NCBI GenBank assembly: GCA_963691705.1
Contig: OY829540.1
Location: 67,876,367 to 67,940,366, forward strand
Reading direction: 5' to 3'
Length of the DNA stretch: 64,000 nt
From: Viola odorata
Lineage: Eukaryota; Streptophyta; Magnoliopsida; Malpighiales; Violaceae
Below the pieces are notes generated by a model. The model worked only from the letters and a program-made list of their open reading frames with translations. It did no database searches and was not told the DNA's origin. Each line of letters opens with the position of its first letter. Position 1 is the first letter of the stretch. Positions 11,826-22,033 of the stretch are shown piece after piece. A program made the translations under genes and the position numbers.

Positions 11826-12039
11826 AATTTTAACACGATGAAGCTCATGACAAAAGCGGTGACCAGTGAGGCCATATGTGAAACTGAGAAAACCAGGCAC
11901 GCATTCCTAAAACCTTGCACACAATCCATCACAAACAAAAAACCGAATTCTTTCCTCCAACTCCATGGAAACCTAAGCCCATTTCTCGTCAGTCATCTTC
12001 CTTAAACCGCAAAGAATCCTCTAATTTTTCTCTCAAGCA

Positions 12040-14967
12040 ATGGAATCCCTGACCTATGATCTTGTAATCCTAGGAGCATCAGGATTCGCTGGCAAATACT
12101 GAGTATGTTGTTAGAGAAGCTCTTAAGTTCTTCAATAACCCATCATCATCTTCTTCTGCTCCTCTCAAAACCATAGGTCTTGCAGGTCGAAACCCTGACA
12201 AATTAGCTCAAGCACTCAAATGGGCATCTCACCCAGGCCCTCCTCCTCCCATCTCCATCCTCACTGCAGACACCACCGACCCTTCTTCACTCCGTCGCTT
12301 CTGTCAACAAACCAAGCCCATCCTCAACTGTGTTGGCCCTTTTCGCCTCCATGGAGACCCTGTCGTTTCTGCCTGTGCTGAAACTGGGTATGCTTTCTAG
12401 TTTCCCCCCTGAAATGTGTAGCGAGATTTTAGTATAAAAAGGGTCGCCTTGTTATGAAATGGTTTTGAAAACAACACTGTGATCAATGTAATTGTATTGT
12501 AGTGATCTGATAGAGTTTAGTGTTTTCCTTTTTGAAAAAAACTAGTGACTGTGTTTGACTTTCTGCTAGGTGTGATTACTTGGATATATGTGGGGAGCCT
12601 GACTTTATGGAGAGAACAGAGGTGAAGTATCATGAGAAGGCCGTGGAGACTGGTTCGTTGATGATTTCTGCATGTGGGTTTGATTCTGTTCCTGCTGAAT
12701 TCGGGTGGATGTTTAATTCCAGGCAATGGGTGCCCCCTGCTGCGCCAAACCAAATTGAGGCTTATTTGAGTCTGGAGTCCAAGAAGAAGATAGTTGGTAA
12801 CCTGGGCACTTATGAATCGGCAATTTTGGGAGTGACCAATGCTGATAAGCTGATGGAGCTAAGGCGATCAAGACCCAAAAGAGCAAGGCCAGTGGTAAGA
12901 ACCTCATGACTTTTTTCTGCAGCTGGCTTGGATTGTTCACGAAGTTCTTTTATTCAAGTTCTACACTTTAACTGGTTTTTGGGTGTGAGTGAGAATATAC
13001 CATCCTACAAAATCATTTTTATCTTGGTCTGAAATATGGAGTATGGTACTATCCAATACCACTTGTCTAACCCACTTGTGTATTTCATTGAGTTATTATT
13101 ATTGTTTTAGTATGCTGCTTGCAGTGCCTAGATTAATGACATGGCTATGACTAGAGATTGTTCCATTTGATAGGATTCGAATTCAGAATTTCAATACTTG
13201 ATGGGAAATAGGATGCCTACTGATAAATGTATTAGCTTAATTGATCGAGTGGAAATGCTTTGACTTCTAACTGCATAAGGTACGGGGTTCCATTTGGCTT
13301 TTCCTGTGAATTTCTATTTCATGTGATCAGAACCTTGATTGTATGGAGAAATATAGGAGCTGGTTTTGTTTCATACTTTATTGAGATTCACAAATTTTAG
13401 CACATTGTTAAGTATTGGAAAAAATCATCAGAAATGTTTTTTTTGCTGATTTGGTGGGCATCTCCCTGCAATGATGTGAGCAAGTACATCTCCATAATTG
13501 TGGTACTAAAGAATTTTCACCAAAAGTGGGCTCCATATAGTTTCTAAATAGCAGTGACTTTCTTGGTATGATAGCCACAACTGCACCATTGCTGTAATGT
13601 CAGAGGTTTGAGGAGGGCCAGATGATTTAGTGGTGTTTGGTTTGAGGAGGTCTTCATGAAACGTACTTGTGTTGTCATAGACTGTAGTGATTGTAGTTAT
13701 GATATTGTGTTGGTTGGAGTTATCATGATGATTAAGGTAGTGATAGTAGTTGTACAAGTGCTCAGATGATGATGATGATGGTTGCAGCTACATCAATGTG
13801 TTGATTGAAGTACTGCAAAGTTTTCTGTTGCAATGCTGATTGGATGCTTCCAAACATAAAATTGATTTGGTGGATAATATTGTTGGCAGACATTTTAGTA
13901 GTCGTGCCAACAGTGTAAATAAATCTGCTGATAGTTAGAATTTATTTTCTGTTGTTGGTGTCGGTTGAAGATTCTAATCTGACCTACATTATGAGCCTTG
14001 ATTTGCTTCCTAATTGGTGGCTGATTTACTTCCTAATTGGTGGCTTAATTAGTGGTTCTCTTGACCCTAATTTTTAGGCATTTTCTTTCCATAATTTATG
14101 GCTTTAATTACCCTCATATTGTATATATATGTACCAATGTAATAAGTCTAGACAAGTGAGAAATAATAGAATACCTTTCAAAATCTTACCGTGTCTTGAC
14201 TGACAGCATAATAGTTGTAGAATTTACTACATTTTTTCCCTATAAAGCTTTCAAATTGATATTCACGGCGGTGAAAATTGTTTTCCCTCTATGTGAATAT
14301 GTTCTATTTTCATAAGGTGTTCTTGGCTGTTTTTAAAAAGGTTTCTTCACTTGTTTTAGTCTTTTATTATTATCTTTTTACACATTGCTATATGTTAAAT
14401 CATCATAGATTAAGATATATTTAGCTTTAAACCTTCCTCTACCTGACCATGATCTAAAAGTAGTGACGTTTGTGTTTGCAGATTCCTGGTCCCTATCCAC
14501 CTAAAGGATCGACAATAGATCATCAAAAGGAGATGGGTCTTTGGGCTGTAAAGCTACCCTCAGCAGATTCAGTTGTTGTTCGAAGAACTCTCGCAACCCT
14601 TGCAGAAAATCCTAACGGCCTCCCTGGGGCTAGCGAGTCTACTGGACAGATTAAAAAGAGGGAGGCTTTCTGGTCAACCATAAAGCCAGCACATTTTGGA
14701 GTGAAGCTAGGTGCTAAATCACTGATGGGTGTATATCGGTTCATTGTGGTTGGAGTGCTCCTTGGGAAATTGGGTAGAAATGCTATTCGGAGGTGGCTTC
14801 TCTTAAAATTTCCATCATTTTTCAGCTTAGGATGGTTCAGGAAGAAGGGTCCCTCTGAGGACGAGGTGAACAGTGCTTCTTTCAAGATGTGGTTCGTGGG
14901 ACGTGGTTTTAGTGATGTGAATACTACTTCAGAGGGAAACATGAAACCTGATATGGAAATAGTGACC
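12040..14967 (+). pseudogene. saccharopine-dehydrogenase-like oxidoreductase, upstream dead copy
   Basis: Former exons are 12040-12387, 12570-12894 and 14482-14967, nearly identical to the intact gene downstream. A 7-base insertion in exon 1 (TA CTGAG TA at 12097-12105, against TA in the paralogue) puts TGA at 12100-12102, so translation ends after 20 residues inside the Rossmann motif GASGFAGKY. The last exon is cut at 14967, removing the C-terminal 69 codons present in the intact copy; unrelated sequence follows. Splice sites and most codons are otherwise preserved, so decay is recent. Any transcript would be non-coding or subject to nonsense-mediated decay. Confidence 0.9.
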
Positions 14968-15206
14968 ACCGAATACATTTATCCCTTTTATTTATTCGAC
15001 GTTTTTTCACTCGATTTAAATGCCATGTTTAATTCTTTTTATTTCTGCTTGTATTATATGCATGTGTTCGGTGGTTTTGATAACGGAGTAAACGTTCGGG
15101 ATTAAATTGAACAGAAGTCGGCGTTAGGGACCAACTAAAATAAAAATAATAACGTTAGAGACCCCGTGGTGCTAAAAGCCCCCCACAAGCTAGAATATTA
15201 CTAAAA
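14968..15206. other. filler between the two duplication units
   Basis: About 240 bp with no match to either unit. It includes two related phrases, GCGTTAGGGACC and ACGTTAGAGACC, reminiscent of transposon ends, but no complete element can be delimited. Confidence 0.4.
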
Positions 15207-16166
15207 AAAAAGGACAAGTTCAATTTTGTTCAGGGTATCTTCTTTCTCAAATAAGCCACCAATATTTTTTCTTTTAAGATTTTGCCACCAAAGTTTTTTT
15301 TTCATAAAAAATACACCAGTTTTTTCAATCTAAAATATTTTAGACTTTAATACAAATTATCCTTATCCTAACTATTTTATTATTTATAATCAATGTAAAA
15401 TACTCTATTTTATTACTTTATTAACTTTTTTTTTTATCTATTTTATCAAACCTTAGTGAAATATTTGTGGACGTTTTGATAAAAAATACTTAATGAAAAT
15501 ATAAAATAATAAAAAAGAGTTATTTTTACCAATAATAAGTAATAAAATAGTTGAAATGCACATGGGGTTGTAGTTCAACCCATGTATGTTATTTTTATTA
15601 TGATATAGGCTATTAGCTCGATCCTTGGTACTATAATAATTATTAATATTATAACAATTTTTTAAAATAAAATAGCTGAGACAAAAATATATAGTTGATA
15701 ACTTCATATTAAAGCCTAAAGTTATTAAGAGAAAAAAGTTTAGGACCAAAATATTGATAAGAAAGATGAAGAAAAACTGACTGTGGTTTTATGTTTGATG
15801 AATAAAAAAAAAATTAGTACACATGTAATTCAACTGGTTAGTATATACCGTATTTATATTATAAGTTATGAGTTCGATTTTTAATATTATAATAATAAAT
15901 AATATTAATATAACCAATATTTTTAAAAAAGAATTTTGGTGACAAAATAGTAAACAAGAATTTATCGATGGGATATTTGAAAGAGTTAAAATACTTTGAT
16001 GGTTAAACTTCTAAATTTTAACAAGATGAAGCACCTGACAAAAGCCGTGACCAATGAGGCCATGTGAAACTCATTCCTTTACTCCAACTCTATAGAAACC
16101 TAAGCCCATTTCTCGTCAGTCATCTTCCTTAAACCGCAAAGAATCCTCTAATTTTTCTCTCAAGCA

Positions 16167-19149
16167 ATGGAATCCCTGACCTATGATCTTGTAATCCTAG
16201 GAGCATCAGGATTCACTGGCAAATATGTTGTTAGAGAAGCTCTTAAGTTCTTCAACAACCCATCATCATCTTCTTCTTCTTCTTCTGCTCCTCTCAAAAC
16301 CATAGGTCTTGCAGGTCGAAACCCTGACAAATTAGCTCAAGCACTCAAATGGGCATCTCACCCAGACCCTCCTCCTCCCATCTCCATCCTCACTGCAGAC
16401 ACCACCGACCCTTCTTCACTCCGTCGCCTCTGTCAACAAACCAAGCTCATCCTCAACTGTGTTGGCCCTTTTCGCCTCCATGGAGACCCTGTCGTTTCTG
16501 CCTGTGCTGAAACTGGGTATGCTTTCTAGTTTCCCCCCTGAAATGTGTAGCGAGATTTTAGTATAAAAAGGCTCGCCTTGTTATGAAATGGTTTTGAAAA
16601 CAACACTGTGATCAATGTAATTGTATTGTAGTGATCTGATAGAGTTTAATGTTTTACTTTTTGGAAAAAAACTAGTGATTGTGTTTGACTTTCTGCTAGG
16701 TGTGATTACTTGGATATATGTGGGGAGCCTGACTTTATGGAGAGAACAGAGGCGAAATATCATGAGAAGGCCGTGGAGACTGGTTCGTTGATGATTTCTG
16801 CATGTGGGTTTGATTCTGTTCCTGCTGAACTCGGGTGGATGCTTAATTCCAGGCAATGGTTGCCCCCTGCTGCGCCGAACCAAATAGAGGCTTATTTTAG
16901 TCTGGAGTCCAACAAGAAGATCGTTGCTAACTTGGGCACTTATGAATCGGCAATTTTGGGAGTGGCCAATGCTGATAAGCTGATGGAGCTAAGGCGATCA
17001 AGACCCAAAAGAGCAAGGCCAGTGGTAAGAAACTCGTGTCTTTTTTCTGCAGCTGGCTTGAATTGTTCACATAGTTCTTTTATTCTAGTTCTACACTTTA
17101 ACTGCTTTTTGAGTATGAGTGAGACTATACCATCCTACAAAATCATTTTTATCTTGGTGCGACATATGGAGTATACCACTTGTATATTGGGATATAGCTT
17201 AAAATTTGCTTTTAATATTTTAATTAATTACCTATAAACTATTTTTTTATTTAATGACTCTCCTAAATTTATTTATTTTTGTTTAATTACTCTAGTATCG
17301 TTAAAAATATTTGACGTGTCATAAACTTGGTTAAAAAAAATTATCACGTCAACGAAGACGTGACAACTTTTTTTAAGTGTAGGCGAGTAATTAAACAAGA
17401 ATAAATAAATTTAGGAAGGTCATTAAATAAAATAAATAGTCCATGGATGATTAATTAAACATTAAAATCTAGAGACTTTTTTTTATAACTTTTACGCTTT
17501 TGTATTTATGAGTATGTGCTTTGGCATATTTTTTCTTTTGATAAACATATAATTATATATACATGTTTGTGTTAAATAGTAGGTGAGATTAATTGAGTTT
17601 TTTCTTGTTATTTTTTTTCTTAATAAAATTTCTTCCATTTTTAATTATACAAAGAATTATATCTAATAATATTGTATTTATTCAAAAATAAAAGTAAAAT
17701 GTAGTATTAATTTGTTTATTGGATGAAAAAAAAAAAAAAAAAAAAAAAAATGATTTAATCAATCAGAAACGTGGTTTTTGCTGATTTGTCGGGATTCTCC
17801 CGGATCTCATGATGTGAGCAAGTACATCTTCATAATTGTGGTTTTAAATATTTTTCACCAAAAGTGGACTCCATATAGTTAGGGCAAAAAGTTATATAGT
17901 ACTTAGTTTGTAAATAGCAGTAGTTAATGTCAGAGATCTGAGGAGGCCCAAATTTCTTGGTATGATAGCCACAAATGGACACCATAGCTGTAATGTCAGA
18001 GGTTTGTGGAGGCGCAAATTTCTTGGTATGATAGCCATAAATGCACCATAGCTGTAATGTGTTGTCATATATTGTTGGCAGACATTTTAGTAATCGTGTC
18101 AACAGTGTAAATAAATCTGCTGATAGTTAATTAGGATTTAATTTCTGTTGCAGGGGTCTTTGTTACATGGACTGACAGCATAATAGTTGTAGGATTTACT
18201 ACATTTTTTCCCTATAAAGCTTTCAAATTGATATTCACGGCGGTGAAAATTGTTTTCCCTCTATGTGAATATGTTCTATTTTCATAAGGTGTTCTTGGCT
18301 GTTTTTAAAATGGTTTCTTCACTTGTTTTAGTCTTTTATTATTATCTTTTTACACATTGCTATATGTTAAATCATCATAGATTAAGATATATTTAGCTTT
18401 AACCCTCCCTCTACCTGACCATGATCTGAAAGTAGTGACGTTTGAGTTTGCAGATTCCTGGTCCCTATCCACCTAAAGGATCGACAATAGATCATCAAAA
18501 GGAGATGGGTCTTTGGGCTGTAAGGCTACCCTCAGCAGATTCAGTTGTTGTTCGAAGAACTCTCGCAACCCTTGCAGAAAATCCCAACGGCCTCCCTGGG
18601 GCTAACGAGTCTACTGAACAGATTAAAAAGAGGGAGGCTTTCTGGTCAACCATAAAACCAGCATATTTTGGAGTGAAGCTAGGTGCTAAATCACTGATGG
18701 GTGTATATCGGTTCATTGTGGTTGGAGTGCTCCTTGGGCAATTGGGTAGAAATGCTATTGGGATGTGGCTTCTCTTAAAATTTCCATCATTTTTCAGCTT
18801 AGGATGGTTCAGGAAGAAGGGTCCCTCTGAGGACGAGGTGAACAGTGCTTCTTTCAAGATGTGGTTCGTGGGACGTGGTTTTAGTGATGTGAATACTACT
18901 TCAGAGGGAAACATGAAACCTGATATGGAAATAGTGACCAGAGTAATGGGACCTGAGATGGGCTATTTAACTACTCCAATTATCTTAATTCAGTGTGCTC
19001 TTGTTCTTCTGAGCCAGCGTGATAGCCTGCCGAAGGGAGGAGTCTTCACTCCAGGGATTGTCTTTGGTGCAACTGATCTTCAAGAACGTCTCGAGCGGAA
19101 TGGATTGTCTTTCGATATCATTTCAAAGCCTATGACCCCTTCTGCTTAA
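16167..19149 (+). CDS. saccharopine-dehydrogenase-like oxidoreductase
   Basis: Three exons, 16167-16516, 16700-17024 and 18454-19149, give 456 residues, close to the roughly 450 of the family. The N-terminus has an NAD(P)-binding Rossmann signature (LVILGASGFTGKYVVREA), followed by GLAGRNPDKLAQAL and LILNCVGPFRLHGDPVVSAC, the usual blocks of this family; exon 2 opens with CDYLDICGEPDFM and has SACGFDSVPAELGW. The C-terminal half has a hydrophobic segment (MGVYRFIVVGVLLGQLG) and ends in GGVFTPGIVFGATDLQERL. Despite the name, such proteins (At5g39410 type, animal SCCPDH) are not proven lysine-catabolic enzymes, and membrane or lipid-droplet association is reported for the family. A Ser tract in exon 1 is two codons longer than in the dead copy. 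Confidence 0.92.
17205..17475. mobile_element. MITE in intron 2 of the intact oxidoreductase
   Basis: Imperfect palindrome of about 270 bp. The left arm around 17232-17292 (CTATTTTTTTATTTAATGAC, then CTAAATTTATTTATTTTTGT and TTAATTACTC) is matched by the reverse complement of 17383-17443. The arms continue to TTTTAAT...TTAATTAAT at both ends, and the centre has ACGTGTC/GACACGT-like inverted motifs. It is absent from the paralogous intron of unit 1. A target-site duplication could not be fixed. Confidence 0.75.
17725..17750 (+). repeat. poly(A) tract
   Basis: Run of about 25 adenines in intron 2 of the intact oxidoreductase, following AT-rich sequence next to the MITE. It may mark the end of a retroposed insertion, but no source sequence is recognisable. 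Confidence 0.6.
17925..18060 (+). repeat. intronic tandem repeat, about 65-bp unit, two copies
   Basis: The phrase AAATTTCTTGGTATGATAGC with flanking CACCATAGCTGTAATGTCAG occurs twice in tandem here and once in the paralogous intron near 13560-13600, so the expansion is specific to unit 2. Confidence 0.7.
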
Positions 19150-19480
19150 TTAGAGAATGCCACGATCAGAAACTTTGAATAATGATCAACTAGTAGAAGT
19201 TAATGTTTTATTGACAGTACATGCTGTTGCATGCTGTTTATTTCGGTTTACTAATGGGATGTTCTATTGCATTACAAAATTTCATTTTTGACAACGATTC
19301 AACTAAAGGAAGAATTGGAAGTTCTTCCGCTTTCAGGACAAATTCTGCTACCTGTCCAAATCGGAAAATAAAAGAGTTGAGTGAATAAAAAACCAAAAGA
19401 AGGTTCATGACCTTTCCCTCTGGAGGTAGTAAAACAAAGTGTTTCAAAGAGGATTATTAACGCGGGGGGTTATGGATGGG
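19150..19480. other. 3' flank of the oxidoreductase
   Basis: Probable 3' untranslated region and spacer. A 69-codon minus-strand frame here has no recognisable domain and is not called. Confidence 0.5.
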
Positions 19481-19488
19481 TACGAGTA

Positions 19489-19719
19489 ATAAATATAATT
19501 TTTTATTAAATAAAATTAAAAATACCATGTTTGACAAAAAAAATGTAGAATTTGATAAAATCTGACTATGTAACTCGATTTTGATTGGGTGTAAATGGAT
19601 ATGGGTACCTATTTAAAAATTTATATGGGTAATAGATGGGTATGATACTCATTCAATAAATATAATTTTTTATTAAGTAAAATTAAAAATACCATGTTTG
19701 AAAAAAAAAATGTAGAAAT
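19489..19719 (+). repeat. direct repeat at the left edge of the transposon composite
   Basis: Two copies of an approximately 60-base segment (ATATAATTTTTTATTAAATA, then AAAATACCATGTTTG), near 19489-19552 and 19660-19719, each preceded by ATGGGTA-rich wording. Mirror-image wording (CATACCCATGGGTG) occurs at 21700-21820, suggesting old element ends. Confidence 0.6.
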
Positions 19720-19744
19720 TATTTGATTCGATTTTGATTGTGTA

Positions 19745-20255
19745 TGCTGATTTTATCGTTTAGGGTCGGGTTTGACCATTTAGGCTTGGGTTTTATTGTT
19801 TAGGCTGGGGTTTAACCGTTTAGGCTTGAGTTTTATCGTTTAGGTTCGGGTTTGACCGTTTAGGCTCGGGTTTTATCATTTAGGCTCGGGTTTGACTGTT
19901 TAGTTTCGAGTTTTATTGTTTAGGCTCGATTTTTACCAATTTGGTTTTTTTTTACCGTTTTTGCTCGTTTTCACCAATTTTGCTCATGTTCACTAGTTAG
20001 GCTTGTTTTTAAACATTTTGGCTCATTTTTTTTACCACTTTTACTCCTTTTTTACCATGTTTGCTCATTTTGTCTCGTTTTTTTACCATTTTTGCGCGCT
20101 TTTTACCATTTTGGCTCTTTTTTAACCATTTTTTGCTCATTTTTTTACCGTTTTGCTCATTTTTCACCGTTTTGGTTCATTTTTTACCATTTTTGCTCGG
20201 TTTTTACTTTTTTGGATCATTTTTTACCGTTTTGCCTCATTTTTTACACCTTAAA
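19745..20255 (+). repeat. left minisatellite array, unit about 17-24 bases
   Basis: Degenerate tandem units with consensus ACCRTTTNGGCTC plus a T-rich spacer. The outer part (19745-19935) is GC-richer with a GTTTAGGCTCGGGTTTT core; the inner part drifts to TTTTACCATTTTTGCTCATT. Unit-to-unit divergence is high. Reverse-complement units occur right of the transposase fragment. Confidence 0.8.
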
Positions 20256-20267
20256 ATAACTCCGTGA

Positions 20268-20645
20268 TAGTGCAAAATAGTTTCAATTTTTCACACATTA
20301 TTTTTGCAATTTCCCAATTACCATCACAAGGCAAACATGTATAAATGTTATCCCTCTGCTTGCACCGAATAAAAATATCCTTATACCTTAGAGCATTGTC
20401 AAGCATCACATAGGTGGAATTCCATCTTGTCGGACAATCAAGGTACAACTTTTTTGAATATGTATCTTGTAATTGTCTACATGTTTCTTCACACTTTTCA
20501 TCTCTTTTAGGGGGAGCAGTCCAAAATGTGACACTTTGATGAATCTTTTCAATCCCCTCCTTAATAACCTCTAACCTTTCTCTCACTACTAGATTCAAGA
20601 TGTGAGCACAACACCTCATGTGAATTAAAGAACCAGATAATATCA
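20268..20645 (-). pseudogene. hAT-family transposase fragment (RICESLEEPER-like)
   Basis: About 125 codons are open on the minus strand. They show hAT catalytic-region wording: RCCAHILNLVVRERL, IEKIHQSVTFW, LDCPTRWNSTYVMLDNALRY and NWEIAKIMCEKLKLFCTITE. In intact elements this block is internal to a protein of 600-700 residues; the BED zinc finger and the C-terminal dimerisation domain are absent. The frame opens and closes directly into the minisatellite arrays, so this is a fragment, not a gene. Confidence 0.88.
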
Positions 20646-20882
20646 AAGAGCTAATATGGTAAAAAACGAGCCAAAATGGTAAAAAAGGTAAGAAATGAGA
20701 CAAATGATAAAAAATGAGCTAAAATGGTAAAAAATGAGCAAAAATGGTAAAAAACGAGACAAAATAGTGACAAATGTGCCAAAAGGTAAAAAAATGAGCC
20801 AAAACGGTGAAAAATGGTAAAAAATGAGTAAAAACGGTAAAAAACGAGACAAAATAGTAAAAAATGATCCTAACAGGTGAAA
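20646..20882 (-). repeat. right minisatellite array, inverted relative to the left one
   Basis: Tandem degenerate units such as AAAATGGTAAAAAATGAGCT and CAAAAATGGTAAAAAACGAG, the reverse complement of the inner units of the left array. About a dozen units. Together with the left array they form a long imperfect inverted repeat around the transposase fragment. Confidence 0.8.
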
Positions 20883-21860
20883 ATAATTTAGTGAAATAAT
20901 TTTATTAAATGAAATAATAAATAAGTAAGTGTACAACTATATTTATAATGTAGTTTCATAAATTCGGGTCGGGCCGAATTGACCCGATTTTTTTTTTTTG
21001 GTTTTTAGTTGTTTAAGTGTTGATCCATTTATAATGCCAATTTTTTTAAAAATAAATACCTTATAGAAATAAATTGTTATTGATGTGATTCTTCGGCTAA
21101 TAAGTTTCGTACTATATATTTTACGCATTTAAATCTCTAAATAAATACTACATTGAAATAAACAGATTTAAAAATGTAATTTCTACATAAATAAATTTCA
21201 TGACATAAAATTTATTAAACATTTATCTAATAGAACTCGAACTTTCACTGTCAACTAGATCAAAATAAAATAGTTAATAATTATTAATTAATTAAGTAAA
21301 GTCCAAATGATAACATAAATTATTTAAGTTTATATATTTATTCAACATTAATGATTTAATATTAATTATAAGAATAGTTATGAAATTCCTAAATTAATTC
21401 AAAATATATTTAAATAATTTTGAATGGTCCATGACCATGATTTTTTCATGCTTTGAAGAAGAAAACCATGAGTGATCCCATGAAAAGTATAAAATCCATT
21501 TTTAAAAGATTAAAAAAAATAAGAAAAATGGATATAGAATTACTCATATTGAGATAGAGATTACGTTGTTGTAGTTTTTAATTTATTTTATTCATTATAT
21601 AGAGTAAGAAAATTGAATTTATTTAAAAATGAAAAATAAAAAAAGATGAGATAGAGAGGAAAAGGAGAGACGTAGGGTTTAATTGAGTACCCATTAGATA
21701 CTCATACCCAAACCCAATTAAACTCATATATTTTAGTTTAAATGGGTATATACTCATTTATACTCAATTAAAAATTACATTGACTTATTTAACATCCATA
21801 CCCATGGGTGTATAATTGGGTATAAAGGTTCTGAAGCGATAGAATCATAGAAATGGGCGA
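20883..21860. other. AT-rich right part of the transposon composite
   Basis: No gene. A short phrase, TTCGGGTCGGGCCGAATTGA, at about 20960 resembles the palindromic GC-rich wording near hAT ends, and 21680-21820 carries repeated ATACCCA / GGGTAT motifs that mirror the left edge near 19470. Boundaries of the composite are uncertain. Confidence 0.45.
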
Positions 21861-22033
21861 GAATAAAAATCATGTCGGGCGGGGTTTGTCCATATAAGAT
21901 GGGCCGGGCCATGAAGAAATCATCTTCCCCATCTAAAGGAAAGAATATCCATCCAATAATCCATCCCCTTCATCAGTCATCAATTCATCACTCTCACTCT
22001 TGGCGCCAACCAACGGAAAAGAAAGGCGAAAGA

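Larger units (their letters stand above)
10908..14967 (+). repeat. tandem segmental duplication, unit 1
   Basis: This 4.06-kb unit matches 15207 to about 18950 from a shared left edge (AAGGACAAGTT...ATTTTGTTCA) to a sharp right break at 14967, inside the last exon of the oxidoreductase. Homology covers an upstream non-autonomous element, the promoter, all exons and most intron sequence. The introns differ by several insertions. Unit 1 carries a Stowaway MITE at 11584 that is missing in unit 2; unit 2 carries a MITE in intron 2 that is missing here. Confidence 0.9.
15207..19150 (+). repeat. tandem segmental duplication, unit 2 (intact)
   Basis: Second copy of the 4-kb unit, including the upstream non-autonomous element (15212-16008), promoter and complete oxidoreductase gene. 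Homology to unit 1 stops at about 18950, while the gene continues to its native stop codon. Confidence 0.9.

Noticed and set aside
13506..13757. 83-codon minus-strand frame in the dead copy's intron
   Set aside because: Asn/Thr/His-rich low complexity with no domain, and the intact paralogue does not keep it.
20061..20267. Phe-rich 68-codon frame
   Set aside because: Product of translating the T-rich minisatellite array.
19745..20882. CRISPR-like array
   Set aside because: Units are degenerate, T-rich and without unique spacers, and this is a plant nuclear genome.
21872..22033. N-terminal extension of the SpoU protein from the ATG at 21872
   Set aside because: In frame, but composition (MSGGVCPYKMGRAMKKSSSP) is unlike a leader and the downstream ATG fits a targeting peptide better.
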